Shown here: one piece after another, positions 1 to 8,931 of the stretch
How the letters are laid out: every line of letters begins with the position of its first letter
Position numbering within the stretch: the first letter of the stretch is position 1
From: Stutzerimonas stutzeri
GTDB lineage: Bacteria; Pseudomonadota; Gammaproteobacteria; Pseudomonadales; Pseudomonadaceae
Length of the DNA: 64,000 bases
Direction: 5' to 3'
Assembly (NCBI GenBank): GCA_019056435.1
Contig: CP077641.1
Location: forward strand, 2,604,001-2,668,000
Notes under the pieces: model-generated
What the model saw: the letters and a program-made list of their open reading frames with translations, nothing else
The model's database searches: none
What the model was told of the DNA's origin: nothing
Position numbers and translations under genes: made by a program

Positions 1-1196
1 CCCAGCGCGACGGGCACCGGGCCCGGCTCGCCCGGCTCGGCGGTGCCCATGCTGCGCGGGCCGATCAGCCCGGCGCGTTGCCGTAGATATTCCGGCGCCA
101 GCATGCTGTTCCAGGTGCGCCCGGGCACCGGCACGAAGTCCGGATCGGCGAGGTACTTGGCTCGGTCGGCATAGGCCAGCCGCGAGGCTTCGCTGTAGCG
201 GTGCAGGAAGTCCACCGAGGGCACGCCCTGATCGAGGGCCGGTAGCGGACCGAGGTGTTCGAGGATGCCCAGGATCTGCATCTGGGTAATGTGCCCAGAC
301 GACGGCGGCGGAAAGCCGCAGACCTGATAGCTCGACTGCCACAGCGTGCAGATCGCGTCGCGCTGGCGCGGCTCGTAGCCTGTCAGATCGCTCAGCGCGA
401 TCCGCCCCGGATTGGTCGGATGTTCGTTCACCTGCTTGACCAGCGCATAGGCGTTCTTGCCCTCGTAGAAGGCGCGGCTGCCGTCCTCGGCGATGGCCTG
501 CAGCAGCTCGGCCAGCGCCGGGTTGTGCAGCCGATGGCCGACAGGCCAGGGCGAGCCGTCCGGCTGGTAATAGAAAGCCGCAGCGGGCGGGTTGTCGCGC
601 AGCGAGGGATCGGTCTGCAGCAGCGTATGCAGGCGGGGGCTGACGGCGAACCCTTCCCGCGCGAGCGTGATCGCGGGCTGCAACAGCTCCTTCCAGGGCA
701 GTTTGCCGTACTGGCTGTGCGCTTTTTCGAGCATTTTCAGGGTGCCCGGCACGCCCACCGAGCGTCCGCCGACCACCGCGGTCTGGAACGCTATGGGCGT
801 GCCGTCGGGCTCAAGGAACAGGGTTTCGTCGACCGCTGCGGGCGCGGTTTCGCGACCATCGAGCGCGACCAGTTCCTCACCATCCCAATGCAGCAGGAAG
901 GCGCCACCGCCAATCCCGCTCGACTGTGGCTCGACCAGGGTCAGCACCATCTGCACGGCGATGGCGGCATCCAGCGCACTGCCGCCGGCCTTGAGCACGT
1001 CATAGCCGGCCTGGGTTGCCAGCGGGTTGGCCGCGGCTACTGCGAAGCGGTCGACGGCCCAGCCGGGTTTGGGTGTGTAGCCGCTGCTCGCCTCGGGCGC
1101 AGGGGGCGTGGTATCGGCCGGTTGTTCGCTATGGGTGCAGGCGCTGAGGCTGGCAAGAAGGACCGCGGGGACCAGTACGGCACGTCCGTTGAGCAT
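1..1196 (-). CDS. ggt: Gamma-glutamyltransferase, lipoprotein, 5' part only (runs off the window start)
   Basis: Reading leftward from ATG at 1196 gives about 398 open codons that continue past position 1. The protein starts with a lipoprotein-type signal (LLASLSAC, Cys about residue 20), then GGSALDAAIAVQMVLTLVEP and GIGGGAFL, typical of the large subunit of gamma-glutamyltransferase/cephalosporin acylase. FPPPSSGHITQMQ is also characteristic. The autocatalytic Thr and the small subunit lie outside the window, so activity cannot be judged. The family cleaves gamma-glutamyl bonds of glutathione in the periplasm. The lipoprotein signal suggests membrane anchoring, which is inference. The gene is divergent from cysM. 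Confidence 0.88.
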   Translation of the reverse strand, partial: MLNGRAVLVPAVLLASLSACTHSEQPADTTPPAPEASSGYTPKPGWAVDRFAVAAANPLATQAGYDVLKAGGSALDAAIAVQMVLTLVEPQSSGIGGGAFLLHWDGEELVALDGRETAPAAVDETLFLEPDGTPIAFQTAVVGGRSVGVPGTLKMLEKAHSQYGKLPWKELLQPAITLAREGFAVSPRLHTLLQTDPSLRDNPPAAAFYYQPDGSPWPVGHRLHNPALAELLQAIAEDGSRAFYEGKNAYALVKQVNEHPTNPGRIALSDLTGYEPRQRDAICTLWQSSYQVCGFPPPSSGHITQMQILGILEHLGPLPALDQGVPSVDFLHRYSEASRLAYADRAKYLADPDFVPVPGRTWNSMLAPEYLRQRAGLIGPRSMGTAEPGEPGPVPVAL

Positions 1197-1459
1197 GCTG
1201 TGTTCCTTATCGGGGACGAAGTGTCGGTTCTATAGACCTAGACGACAGACCTTCATCTGCCAAGACCGATCGAAACGCGGCGAAATAAAAATGCGTCTGT
1301 CGCCATCGCGTCGGGGCGCGCTCTGAGGGCCGCGCTTGGCCGTACATCCCTGCATAAGCCGCACCTATCCGAGCCGCCGAGCCGGGTAGGCGGTCTGCCC
1401 GAGTTCCCTGGTTGCCGGTATCATGGGCGCCTTTCCATGCCGTGCGGTACATCGAAGTC
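1197..1459. other. Divergent intergenic region between ggt and cysM
   Basis: No gene is supported in these 263 bases. The best rightward promoter guess for cysM is a TATCAT box at 1419-1424 with a weak CTGCCC element 18 bp upstream. This is only suggestive. Open frames crossing the region have no family resemblance. Confidence 0.4.
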
Positions 1460-2361
1460 ATGACCATTCAGTACCCGACCATTGCCGACTGCGTCGGCAA
1501 TACCCCCTGGTTCGTCTGCAGCGTCTGCCGGGCGAAACCAGCAACACGATTCTGCTGAAACTCGAAGGCAACAACCCTGCCGGCTCGGTGAAGGACCGGC
1601 CGGCCCTGTCGATGATCGCCCGTGCCGAGGCGCGCGGCGAGATCAAGCCCGGCGATACCCTGATCGAGGCCACCTCCGGCAACACCGGCATCGCCCTGGC
1701 GATGGCGGCGGCCATCAAGGGTTATCGTTTCATCCTGATCATGCCGGACAACTCCAGCGCCGAGCGCAAGGCCGCCATGACAGCCTACGGCGCCGAACTC
1801 ATCCTGGTGAGCAAGGAAGAGGGCATGGAAGGCGCGCGTGACCTGGCGCTGCGCATGCAGGCCGAGGGGCACGGCAAGGTGCTCGACCAGTTCGCCAACG
1901 GCGACAATCCCGAGGCGCACTACACCAGCACCGGGCCGGAGATCTGGCAGCAGACCGGCGGCACCATCACCCATTTCGTCAGCTCCATGGGCACCACCGG
2001 CACCATCATGGGTGTGTCGCGCTACCTCAAGGAACAGAACCCGGAGGTGCAGATCGTCGGTCTGCAACCCATGGAGGGTGCGGCCATCCCCGGTATCCGG
2101 CGCTGGCCGCAGGAGTACCTGCCGAAGATCTACCAGGCCGAGCGGGTCGATCGCATCGTCGACATGAGCCAGGCCGAGGCAGAAGAAGTGATGCGCCGCC
2201 TGGCACGCGAGGAAGGCATCTTCTGCGGCGTTTCGTCCGGCGGTGCCGTGGCAGGGGCGTTGCGCCTGTCGCAGGAACTGGAGAACGCGGTGATCGTGGC
2301 GATCATCTGTGACCGTGGCGACCGCTACCTGTCCACAGGTGTCTATGACCAGCCGCGCTGA
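1460..2361 (+). CDS. cysM: Cysteine synthase B (O-acetylserine sulfhydrylase), frameshifted as read
   Basis: PLP-dependent fold-type II enzyme that makes cysteine from O-acetylserine and sulfide or thiosulfate. ATG at 1460 gives MTIQYPTIADCVGNTP, then the frame is lost because the C run at 1503-1507 is one base short. Adding one C gives NTPLVRLQRLPGE and a continuous protein of about 300 aa, the normal family length. The PLP lysine lies in NPAGSVKDRPA (about residue 45), followed by the substrate loop TSGNTGIALAM. The protein ends GDRYLSTGVYDQPR. It is the first gene of the cysM-rlmD-relA-mazG run usual in Pseudomonas. The break is most likely an assembly error. Confidence 0.92.
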
Positions 2362-2391
2362 CCTCGGCACCCGCCAGCAGGGGGCACGCTG

Positions 2392-3746
2392 ATGGCCCGG
2401 CGCAACAGCAGCCTGCGGTTCCAGCCCAGTGGCGGCGAACGCAAGGCGCCGATACCGACCGGCAAGAAGCAGCGGCTGGACATCCAGCGCCTGGCCAATG
2501 ACGGCCGCGGCATCGCCTTCGTCGACGGCCGGACCTGGTTCGTCGAGGTGCGCTGCCCGGCGAAAGCATCGAGGCGCGGGTGCTGGGCGCACGCAGCCAG
2601 GTCGTCGAGGCACGCACCGAACGGGTGCTCGCCGCCAGCGCGCTACGCCGCGAGGAGCCTTGCATTCATGCCCGCGTCTGCGGCGGCTGCACCCTCCAGC
2701 ACCTGCCCGACGACGACCAGCTCGCCCTGAAACAGCGCAGTCTGGCCGAGCTGCTGTCGCGCCAGGCCGGAATCGAGCCGGCACAGTGGGCCGACCCGCT
2801 GAGCGGCCCGGCATTCGGTTACCGGCGCCGCGCCCGGCTGGCCGTGCGGTGGGATCAGAAAGCGAATCGTCTGGCGGTCGGCTTTCGCGCCAGCGCCAGC
2901 CAGGACATCGTCTCGATCCAGGAGTGTCATGTGCTGGTACGCCCCTTGCAGACGCTGCTGCCAGCGTTGCTGGCCGTGCTGCACGGGCTGAGCCGGCCGC
3001 AGGCGATTGGGCATGTGGAACTCTTCAGCGGCACCGCCGAGGCCGTAATGGTGCGGCACACCGCGCCGCTGGCGGATATCGATCTGAAAGCGTTGCAAGC
3101 CTTTGCCGATGCGCAGGGCGTACAGCTCTGGTTGCAGGGCGAGGGCGAGCCACAACCGACGGCAATGGGGGCAGCGCTGGGGTATCGCCTGCCGGCATGG
3201 GACCTGGAACTCGCCTGGCGACCCGGCGATTTCATTCAGGTCAATGCGCCGGTGAACGAGGCGATGGTGGCCCAGGCGCTGGACTGGTTGAAGCCGCAGC
3301 CGGGCGAGCGCGTACTGGACCTGTTCTGCGGGCTGGGGAATTTTGCGTTGCCCCTGGCACGGGGCGGGGCCGAGGTGGTCGGCGTGGAGGGCGTAGCGGA
3401 CATGGTCGAGCGGGCACGCACCAATGCCGCGCACAACGGTCTGGAACATGCGCACTTTTACCAGGCGGACCTGTCGAAGCCGCTGCTCGAGGCCAGCTGG
3501 GCGAAGGGTGGTTTTCCGGCGATGCTGCTGGACCCGCCGCGCGACGGGGCGTTCGAAGTCGTGAAACAGATCGAGACTTTAGGCGCAGCGCGTGTGGTCT
3601 ATGTTTCGTGTAACCCTTCGACCCTGGCTCGTGACGCGGCGGAATTGATCCGCCAGGGTTACCGGCTGGCGCGTGCGGGGGTGCTGGACATGTTTCCGCA
3701 GACCGCGCATGTCGAAGCCATGGCACTGTTCGAGCGGCCCAGGTAG
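2392..3746 (+). CDS. rlmD: 23S rRNA (uracil(1939)-C(5))-methyltransferase, frameshifted as read
   Basis: RumA/RlmD family. The N-terminal TRAM region is followed by iron-sulfur cysteines in [14 protein letters not shown], the SAM site [24 protein letters not shown], and the catalytic cysteine in [14 protein letters not shown] near the C-terminus. The start ATG at 2392 ([15 protein letters not shown]) and the main body are in different frames. One G missing near 2547-2548 (GAGGGTGCG expected) restores [17 protein letters not shown] and a product of about 451 aa. It lies 30 bp after cysM and upstream of relA. Function is secure; the frame break looks like a sequencing deletion. Confidence 0.93.
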
Positions 3747-3848
3747 CGCAGTATTCTTGGCAGGCGACAGGCCTGCGGTTCAACCGACCGACTCCCAGAA
3801 AGTCGGCGTATTTGGCGCAGTCGATGCGCAGAGGGGAAGGTAGAAAAG

Positions 3849-6095
3849 ATGGTCCAGGTCAGAGCGCTTCAGCCGATCAACACCGACGGCAGTATCAACC
3901 TCGATGGCTGGCTCGATCACGTGCTGGGGATGGACCCGGCACTCGACCGCGATGCACTCAAGCAGGCCTGCGAATTCGCGCGCACGGCCGAGCAGCAGGC
4001 CAACGCGGCGCAGAACCTGTGGAGCGAGGGCACGTCCAGTTACCAGACGGGCCTGGAGATCGCCGAGATCCTTGCCGACCTCAAGCTCGACCAGGACAGC
4101 CTCGTCGCGGCGGTGATCTACCGTGGCGTGCGCGAGGGCAAGATCCAGCTCGCCGAGGTGCAGCAGCAGTTCGGGCCGGTGGTCGCCAAGCTGATCGAAG
4201 GCGTGCTGCGCATGGCCGCGATCAGCGCCAGTCTCAACCCGCGCGAATCCCTGGTGCTTGGCACCCAGACCCAGGTCGAGAACCTGCGCAAGATGCTGGT
4301 GGCGATGGTCGACGACGTGCGCGTCGCCCTGATCAAGCTGGCCGAGCGCACCTGCGCCATCCGTGCGGTGAAGCACGCCGACGACGACAAGCGCCACCGC
4401 GTCGCGCGTGAGGTGTTCGACATTTACGCGCCGCTGGCTCATCGCCTGGGCATCGGCCATATCAAGTGGGAACTGGAAGACCTCTCCTTCCGCTACCTCG
4501 AACCCGAGCAGTACAAGCAGATCGCCCAGTTGCTGCACGAGCGCCGCCTGGACCGTGAGCAGTACATCCAGAGCGTGGTCCAGCAGCTCAAGGACGAACT
4601 GAACGCCGCCGGCATCCATCCCGAGATCGACGGTCGCGCCAAGCACATCTATTCGATCTGGCGGAAGATGCAGAAGAAGGGCCTGCAGTTCAGCCAGATC
4701 TACGACGTGCGCGCGGTGCGGGTGCTGGTCCCGGAGATCCGCGACTGTTACACCGCGCTGGGGATCGTCCATACCCTGTGGCGGCACATCCCACGGGAGT
4801 TCGACGACTACATCGCCAACCCCAAGGAGAACGGCTACCGCTCGCTGCACACCGCCGTGCTCGGCCCTGAAGGCAAGGTGCTCGAGGTGCAGATCCGCAC
4901 CCAGGCCATGCACGAGGAGGCCGAGTTGGGCGTGTGCGCGCACTGGCGCTACAAGGGCACGGACGTCAACTCCAGCTCCAATCACTACGAGGAAAAGATC
5001 GCCTGGCTGCGTCAGGTGCTCGAGTGGCACGAGGAGTTGGGCGACATCGGCGGATTGGCCGACCAGCTGCGCGTCGATATCGAGCCGGATCGCGTCTACG
5101 TGTTCACACCCGACGGCCACGCCATCGACCTGCCCAAGGGCGCCACGCCGCTGGACTTCGCCTACCGGGTACACACCGAGATCGGTCACAACTGCCGTGG
5201 CGCCAAGGTCAACGGCCGCATCGTGCCGCTGAACTACAGCCTGCAGACCGGCGAGCAGGTGGAAATCATCACCAGCAAGCATGGCTCGCCGAGTCGTGAC
5301 TGGCTCAACCCCAACCTCGGCTATATCACCACCTCGCGCTCGCGGGCCAAGATCGTCCACTGGTTCAAGCTGCAGGCCCGTGACCAGAACGTCGCCGCGG
5401 GCAAGGCGTTGCTCGAGCGCGAGCTGGGGCGCCTCGACCTGCCGCCGGTGGACTTCGACAAGCTGGCCGAGAAGGCCAACCTCAAGACGGCCGAAGACAT
5501 GTTCGCCGCGCTCGGGGCCGGCGACCTGCGCCTGTCGCAGCTGGTCAACCACGCGCAGCAACTGGTCGAGCCCGAAGACGGCGGCACCGACCAGCTCGAG
5601 CTGATCCCCAAGCGCCCGACCAGCACAAAGCCCGGCAAGCGCGGCGATGTGCAGATTCAGGGCGTCGGCAACCTGCTCACCCAGATGGCCGGCTGCTGCC
5701 AGCCGCTGCCGGGCGACCCGATCGTCGGCTATATCACCCTCGGGCGCGGGGTCAGCATCCATCGCCAGGACTGCGCTTCCGTGCTGCAGCTGGCTGGCCG
5801 GGAGCCTGAGCGGATCATCCAGGTCAGCTGGGGGCCGATCCCCGAGAAGACCTACCCGGTGGATATCGTCATCAAGGCCTACGACCGCTCCGGCCTGTTG
5901 CGCGACGTGTCGCAGATCCTGCTCAACGAGCGGATCAATGTGCTGGCGGTGAACACCCGCTCCAACAAGGAAGACAGCACGGCACTGATGTCGCTGACCA
6001 TCGAAATCCCTGGGCTCGGCGCGCTGGGCCGGTTGCTGGGGCGGATTTCGCAGCTGCCCAATATCATCGAGGCCAAGCGTCAGCGTGCTTCCTGA
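3849..6095 (+). CDS. relA: GTP pyrophosphokinase RelA ((p)ppGpp synthetase)
   Basis: Long RelA/SpoT-family protein of 748 aa. Order of domains: a degenerate hydrolase region (about residues 30-200), a synthetase domain with YIANPKENGYRSLHT (about 321-335) and EVQIRTQAMHEEAELG, TGS (VYVFTPDGHAIDLPKGATPLDFAY), a zinc-finger-like region (GCCQPLPGDPIVGYIT) and a C-terminal ACT domain. The metal-binding HD motif of hydrolases is replaced by VIYRGVREG (about 89-97), which marks this as monofunctional RelA rather than SpoT. It makes pppGpp at starved ribosomes. ATG at 3849 follows a purine-rich AGGTAGAAAAG. Confidence 0.96.
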   Translation: MVQVRALQPINTDGSINLDGWLDHVLGMDPALDRDALKQACEFARTAEQQANAAQNLWSEGTSSYQTGLEIAEILADLKLDQDSLVAAVIYRGVREGKIQLAEVQQQFGPVVAKLIEGVLRMAAISASLNPRESLVLGTQTQVENLRKMLVAMVDDVRVALIKLAERTCAIRAVKHADDDKRHRVAREVFDIYAPLAHRLGIGHIKWELEDLSFRYLEPEQYKQIAQLLHERRLDREQYIQSVVQQLKDELNAAGIHPEIDGRAKHIYSIWRKMQKKGLQFSQIYDVRAVRVLVPEIRDCYTALGIVHTLWRHIPREFDDYIANPKENGYRSLHTAVLGPEGKVLEVQIRTQAMHEEAELGVCAHWRYKGTDVNSSSNHYEEKIAWLRQVLEWHEELGDIGGLADQLRVDIEPDRVYVFTPDGHAIDLPKGATPLDFAYRVHTEIGHNCRGAKVNGRIVPLNYSLQTGEQVEIITSKHGSPSRDWLNPNLGYITTSRSRAKIVHWFKLQARDQNVAAGKALLERELGRLDLPPVDFDKLAEKANLKTAEDMFAALGAGDLRLSQLVNHAQQLVEPEDGGTDQLELIPKRPTSTKPGKRGDVQIQGVGNLLTQMAGCCQPLPGDPIVGYITLGRGVSIHRQDCASVLQLAGREPERIIQVSWGPIPEKTYPVDIVIKAYDRSGLLRDVSQILLNERINVLAVNTRSNKEDSTALMSLTIEIPGLGALGRLLGRISQLPNIIEAKRQRAS

Positions 6096-6122
6096 CCTGC
6101 TGCGCTCGGCCATACTGCGTTG

Positions 6123-6180
6123 AAAGCCTGCTGAAAAATGCTCATTGGCAACAGCCAACTCCGCTTTTTCAGCAGGCTTT
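6123..6180. terminator. Long perfect stem-loop between relA and mazG
   Basis: AAAGCCTGCTGAAAAA at 6123-6138 is exactly complementary to TTTTTCAGCAGGCTTT at 6165-6180, giving a 16-bp stem. The 26-nt loop holds a second perfect stem, TTGGC (6145-6149) with GCCAA (6154-6158). It may terminate relA transcription or be an imported palindromic element. No long U tract follows the stem, although the 3' arm itself starts with five T. Confidence 0.6.
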
Positions 6181-6297
6181 CGTCTTGTCTGGCCTTCGCT
6201 CGCGACGGTCAGGGTTCGCTTGACTTCGCATGGTAGATGTCGCCCTCACCTGTACTCGTACGAGTGCGATCTGCTCCACGCTTCAAGAGGATTTTGC

Positions 6298-7122
6298 ATG
6301 TACCAGCTCCCCGACCTGTTGCACCTGATGGCCCGCCTGCGCGACCCGCAGCATGGTTGCCCCTGGGACCTGCAACAGGACTACGCGAGTATCGTTCCGC
6401 ATACGCTGGAGGAGGCCTACGAGGTGGCCGATGCCATCGAGCGCGGTGACTTCGACCATCTGCCCGGCGAGCTGGGCGATCTGTTGTTCCAGGTCGTCTA
6501 CTACAGCCAGCTGGCGAAGGAGGATGGCCGCTTCGACTTCGACACGGTGGTCGACGCCATCACCCGCAAGCTGGTGCGTCGCCATCCGCATGTCTTTCCT
6601 GACGGCGACCTGTACGGCTCGCCCGAATTGCCGCGGCTGGACGAGGTGCAGATCAAGCAGCGTTGGGAGTCCATCAAGGCCGAGGAGCGCGCCGAGAAGG
6701 CGGTGGCCCCCGAGCAGCTGTCGCTGTTGGACGACGTGCCCCATGCCTTGCCGGCACTGAGCCGGGCGGCGAAGTTGCAGAAGCGTGCCGCGCAGATTGG
6801 CTTCGACTGGCCCGAAGCGCTGCCGGTGGTGGACAAGGTGCACGAGGAGCTGGGCGAGGTGCTCGAAGCCATGAGCACGGATGATCCGCAGGCCATTGCC
6901 GAGGAGCTGGGCGACCTGCTGTTCGTCACCGTCAATCTCGCGCGGCACTTGAAGATCGATCCCGAAGACGCCTTGCGCGCTGCGAACCGCAAGTTCGAGC
7001 GGCGCTTTCGCTTTATCGAGACGACCCTGCGCGCCCGTGGCCGACCGATCGAGCAGTGCGACCTCGCCGAGCTCGATGCGCTATGGGAAGAAGCCAAGAA
7101 GCAGCTGGAAGCTGGCCGCTAG
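6298..7122 (+). CDS. mazG: Nucleoside triphosphate pyrophosphohydrolase MazG
   Basis: A 274-aa all-alpha NTP pyrophosphohydrolase with two MazG repeats. The first has CPWDLQQDYASIVPHTLEEAYE and ELGDLLFQVVYYSQ. The second has FDWPEALPVVDKVHEELGEVLEA and EELGDLLFVTVNLAR. The EExxE-type metal ligands are visible in both. The family hydrolyses (d)NTPs to monophosphates and in E. coli affects (p)ppGpp level and toxin-induced death. The start at 6298 (MYQLPDLLHLMARLRDP) is preferred over upstream in-frame codons because the motif-rich sequence begins here, with AAGAGG upstream. Confidence 0.95.
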   Translation: MYQLPDLLHLMARLRDPQHGCPWDLQQDYASIVPHTLEEAYEVADAIERGDFDHLPGELGDLLFQVVYYSQLAKEDGRFDFDTVVDAITRKLVRRHPHVFPDGDLYGSPELPRLDEVQIKQRWESIKAEERAEKAVAPEQLSLLDDVPHALPALSRAAKLQKRAAQIGFDWPEALPVVDKVHEELGEVLEAMSTDDPQAIAEELGDLLFVTVNLARHLKIDPEDALRAANRKFERRFRFIETTLRARGRPIEQCDLAELDALWEEAKKQLEAGR

Positions 7123-7234
7123 ACAGAGCAAGTAAGCGGTCGCCCGGTGTGATGCAGCAGGCCACAGGCTTCCGGCTTCCGGCGCCAGCCGTTAAGCTCC
7201 ACCCGTCTTCAAACCCGATATTACGAGCCGACAC

Positions 7235-7774
7235 ATGAGTCTTTCCCTTCGCGACCAGCTGCTCAAAGCCGGGCTGGTCAATGAGAAGCAGGCCAAGCAG
7301 GCCGGCAAGCAGCAGCAGAAACAGCAGCGCCTGGTGAAAAAGGGGCAAGCCCAGAAGGACGACTCCCAGCGCGAGGCGGCGCTCAAGGCACAGGCGGAGA
7401 AGCAGGCCCGTGATCAGGAGCTGAACCGGCAGCAGCAGGAAAAGGCCGAGCAGAAGGCCCGCGCCGCGCAGGTCAAGCAGCTCATCGAGGGCAGCCGTTT
7501 GCCCAAGCTGACCACCGAGGACTACTACAACTTCGTCGACGACAAGAAGGTCAAGCGCCTGTCGGTCAACAAACTCATGCGCGACAAGCTGTCCAGCGGC
7601 TCACTGGCCATCGTCCGTCACGGTGGCGGCTATGAGGTGATCCCGCGAGAAGCCGCGCTGAAGATCCAGGAGCGTGATCCGCGGCGGATCGTCCAGCTCA
7701 ATACGCCCACCGAAGCGCCGGACCCGGACGATCCCTACGCCGCGTACCAGATTCCCGACGACCTGATGTGGTGA
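7235..7774 (+). CDS. DUF2058 family protein (YaiL-like)
   Basis: 179-aa, very charged protein. Residues about 15-85 are rich in Gln, Lys, Glu and Ala and should form a long helix or coiled coil (QAGKQQQKQQRLVKKGQAQK). A conserved C-terminal block follows with YYNFVDDKKVKRLSVN and AIVRHGGGYEVIP, typical of DUF2058, sometimes annotated as a nucleoprotein or polynucleotide-associated enzyme regulator. The start codon follows GAGCCGACAC, a weak ribosome site. Its biochemical role is not established. It follows mazG by 112 bp. Confidence 0.88.
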   Translation: MSLSLRDQLLKAGLVNEKQAKQAGKQQQKQQRLVKKGQAQKDDSQREAALKAQAEKQARDQELNRQQQEKAEQKARAAQVKQLIEGSRLPKLTTEDYYNFVDDKKVKRLSVNKLMRDKLSSGSLAIVRHGGGYEVIPREAALKIQERDPRRIVQLNTPTEAPDPDDPYAAYQIPDDLMW

Positions 7775-8103
7775 GACTGGCCGTCTGCAGCCCGTCCGGG
7801 CGGCGGACGGGCGGGGCGTCGGTGATCGGCAGCATGCGGGCTCCTACGGTCGCGTGCTGATCACGCTCTGCCTGCGATTCGAAGCCACGCGACCGTCAGA
7901 GCTGGCACCTATACGCTCAGCCGGTGGGAGGCCATCTCCCGACCCTTGGGGCCAGCTCGCTGGGGATCGCCGGCGAGCAGCTCCAGTGAGACGAGAGGCG
8001 GCGATGCCTCAGTGCATGCCCGACGGAAGGCGGGATTTATGGCTGCCGCGCGGCCTCTACTGCTAGAGCCCGACAGGGCCTTCACCAGCAGGAGGACAGC
8101 ACG
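7775..8103. other. 329-bp gap between the DUF2058 gene and a small ORF
   Basis: I see no credible gene. A perfect 9-bp hairpin GCCCGTCCG (7790-7798) / CGGACGGGC (7804-7812) lies just after the DUF2058 stop and could be a U-poor terminator. The rest is non-repetitive. The AGGAGGA ribosome site of the next small ORF lies at its right edge. Confidence 0.5.
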
Positions 8104-8259
8104 ATGGAAACCACCCGTTATTCGGATGAAATAGACACGCGAGCCCTTGAGGCCCAAGGCGTGCCCGGCGATCCGGAAGAGCCCGGCGTGCCGGATCTGC
8201 CCAGCGAGCCAGGCGAGCCCACCATCCCGGATCAGCCGCCGCCGGCGCCTGTCGCCTGA
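8104..8259 (+). CDS. Small acidic, proline-rich hypothetical protein (51 aa)
   Basis: ATG at 8104 follows CAGGAGGACAGCACG, a strong Shine-Dalgarno sequence at good spacing, and the frame runs to TGA at 8257-8259. The protein begins METTRYSDEIDTRALEAQG, then becomes Pro/Glu/Gly rich (PGDPEEPGVPDLPSEPGEP) and ends PPPAPVA. It has no signal peptide or membrane helix and is probably disordered. The stop is adjacent to the convergent stop of the phosphoribosyltransferase. I do not recognise a family. The ribosome site and amino-acid bias are the only evidence, so coding status is likely but unproven. Confidence 0.55.
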   Translation: METTRYSDEIDTRALEAQGVPGDPEEPGVPDLPSEPGEPTIPDQPPPAPVA

Positions 8260-8928
8260 TCAAGCACCCTGAGCACGCGCGAGCAGGTCGATGACCTGCT
8301 CGTCAGTGGTCTGTGTGAAATCCGCATAGTGGCAGCCCACGCCAATGAACGGTTCGGGCATTGCCAGGCAGACCAGTTCGTCGACCTCCGAACGTAACAT
8401 CTCGATCACATCGCGCGGCCCCACCGGGACGGCCAGCACGATGTGCTGGGGCTTCGACTGCCTGAGCCCCTTGAGCGCCGCTCTGACCGTGGCACCGGTC
8501 GCCACGCCATCGTCGATCACGATCACGCAGCGATCGGTGATCACCGGTGCCGGGCGCTGGCCGCAATAGCGTTGCCGCCGGCGTTCCAGTTCGGCGAGTT
8601 GCCGCTGCATTTCCTCATCGAACCAGCCGGGCGGCGGCGCGATCTGGTTGAACAGTTCCTGGTTGATCACCCACTTCGGTTCGGCGCCGTCGATCACCGC
8701 GCCCAGCGCCAGCTCCTCGTTGCCGGGCGCACCGATCTTGCGAACCAGCACCAGGTCCAGCGGTGCCGATAGACGGCGCGCCACTTCGTATGCAACCGGG
8801 ACGCCGCCTCGCGGCAGCGCGAGCACGAGCGGCTGGCGATCGGCCAGGTGCAGCAGGGCTTCGGCCAGTTCCTGACCGGCATGGGGACGGTCGCGGAAAA
8901 GCTGGATGTCAGGCATCAGGGCGCGCAT
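8260..8928 (-). CDS. Phosphoribosyltransferase family protein
   Basis: 222 aa with the type I PRTase fold. It shows LVLALPRGGVPVAYEVA near the N-terminus, LVRKIGAPGNEELALGAV in the middle, and the PRPP-binding loop CVIVIDDGVATGAT. A GGAGAG site precedes ATG 8928, and only 3 bp separate it from the erythromycin-esterase gene, so the two are co-transcribed. This subfamily is often found next to or fused with esterase/hydrolase domains. Substrate is unknown, and I do not assign a nucleobase. Confidence 0.9.
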   Translation of the reverse strand: MRALMPDIQLFRDRPHAGQELAEALLHLADRQPLVLALPRGGVPVAYEVARRLSAPLDLVLVRKIGAPGNEELALGAVIDGAEPKWVINQELFNQIAPPPGWFDEEMQRQLAELERRRQRYCGQRPAPVITDRCVIVIDDGVATGATVRAALKGLRQSKPQHIVLAVPVGPRDVIEMLRSEVDELVCLAMPEPFIGVGCHYADFTQTTDEQVIDLLARAQGA

Positions 8929-8931
8929 GGC

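Noticed and set aside
255..1235. Rightward 326-codon frame over the ggt gene
   Set aside because: It is antisense to a clear gamma-glutamyltransferase reading and has no family features; high GC leaves long open shadow frames.
3780..6158. Leftward 792-codon frame across relA
   Set aside because: Antisense shadow of relA with Asp/Leu/Val/His-rich composition typical of complementary GC-rich codons.
7909..8157. Leftward 82-codon frame in the gap after DUF2058
   Set aside because: No ribosome site, no recognisable similarity, and it overlaps the better supported 51-aa ORF.
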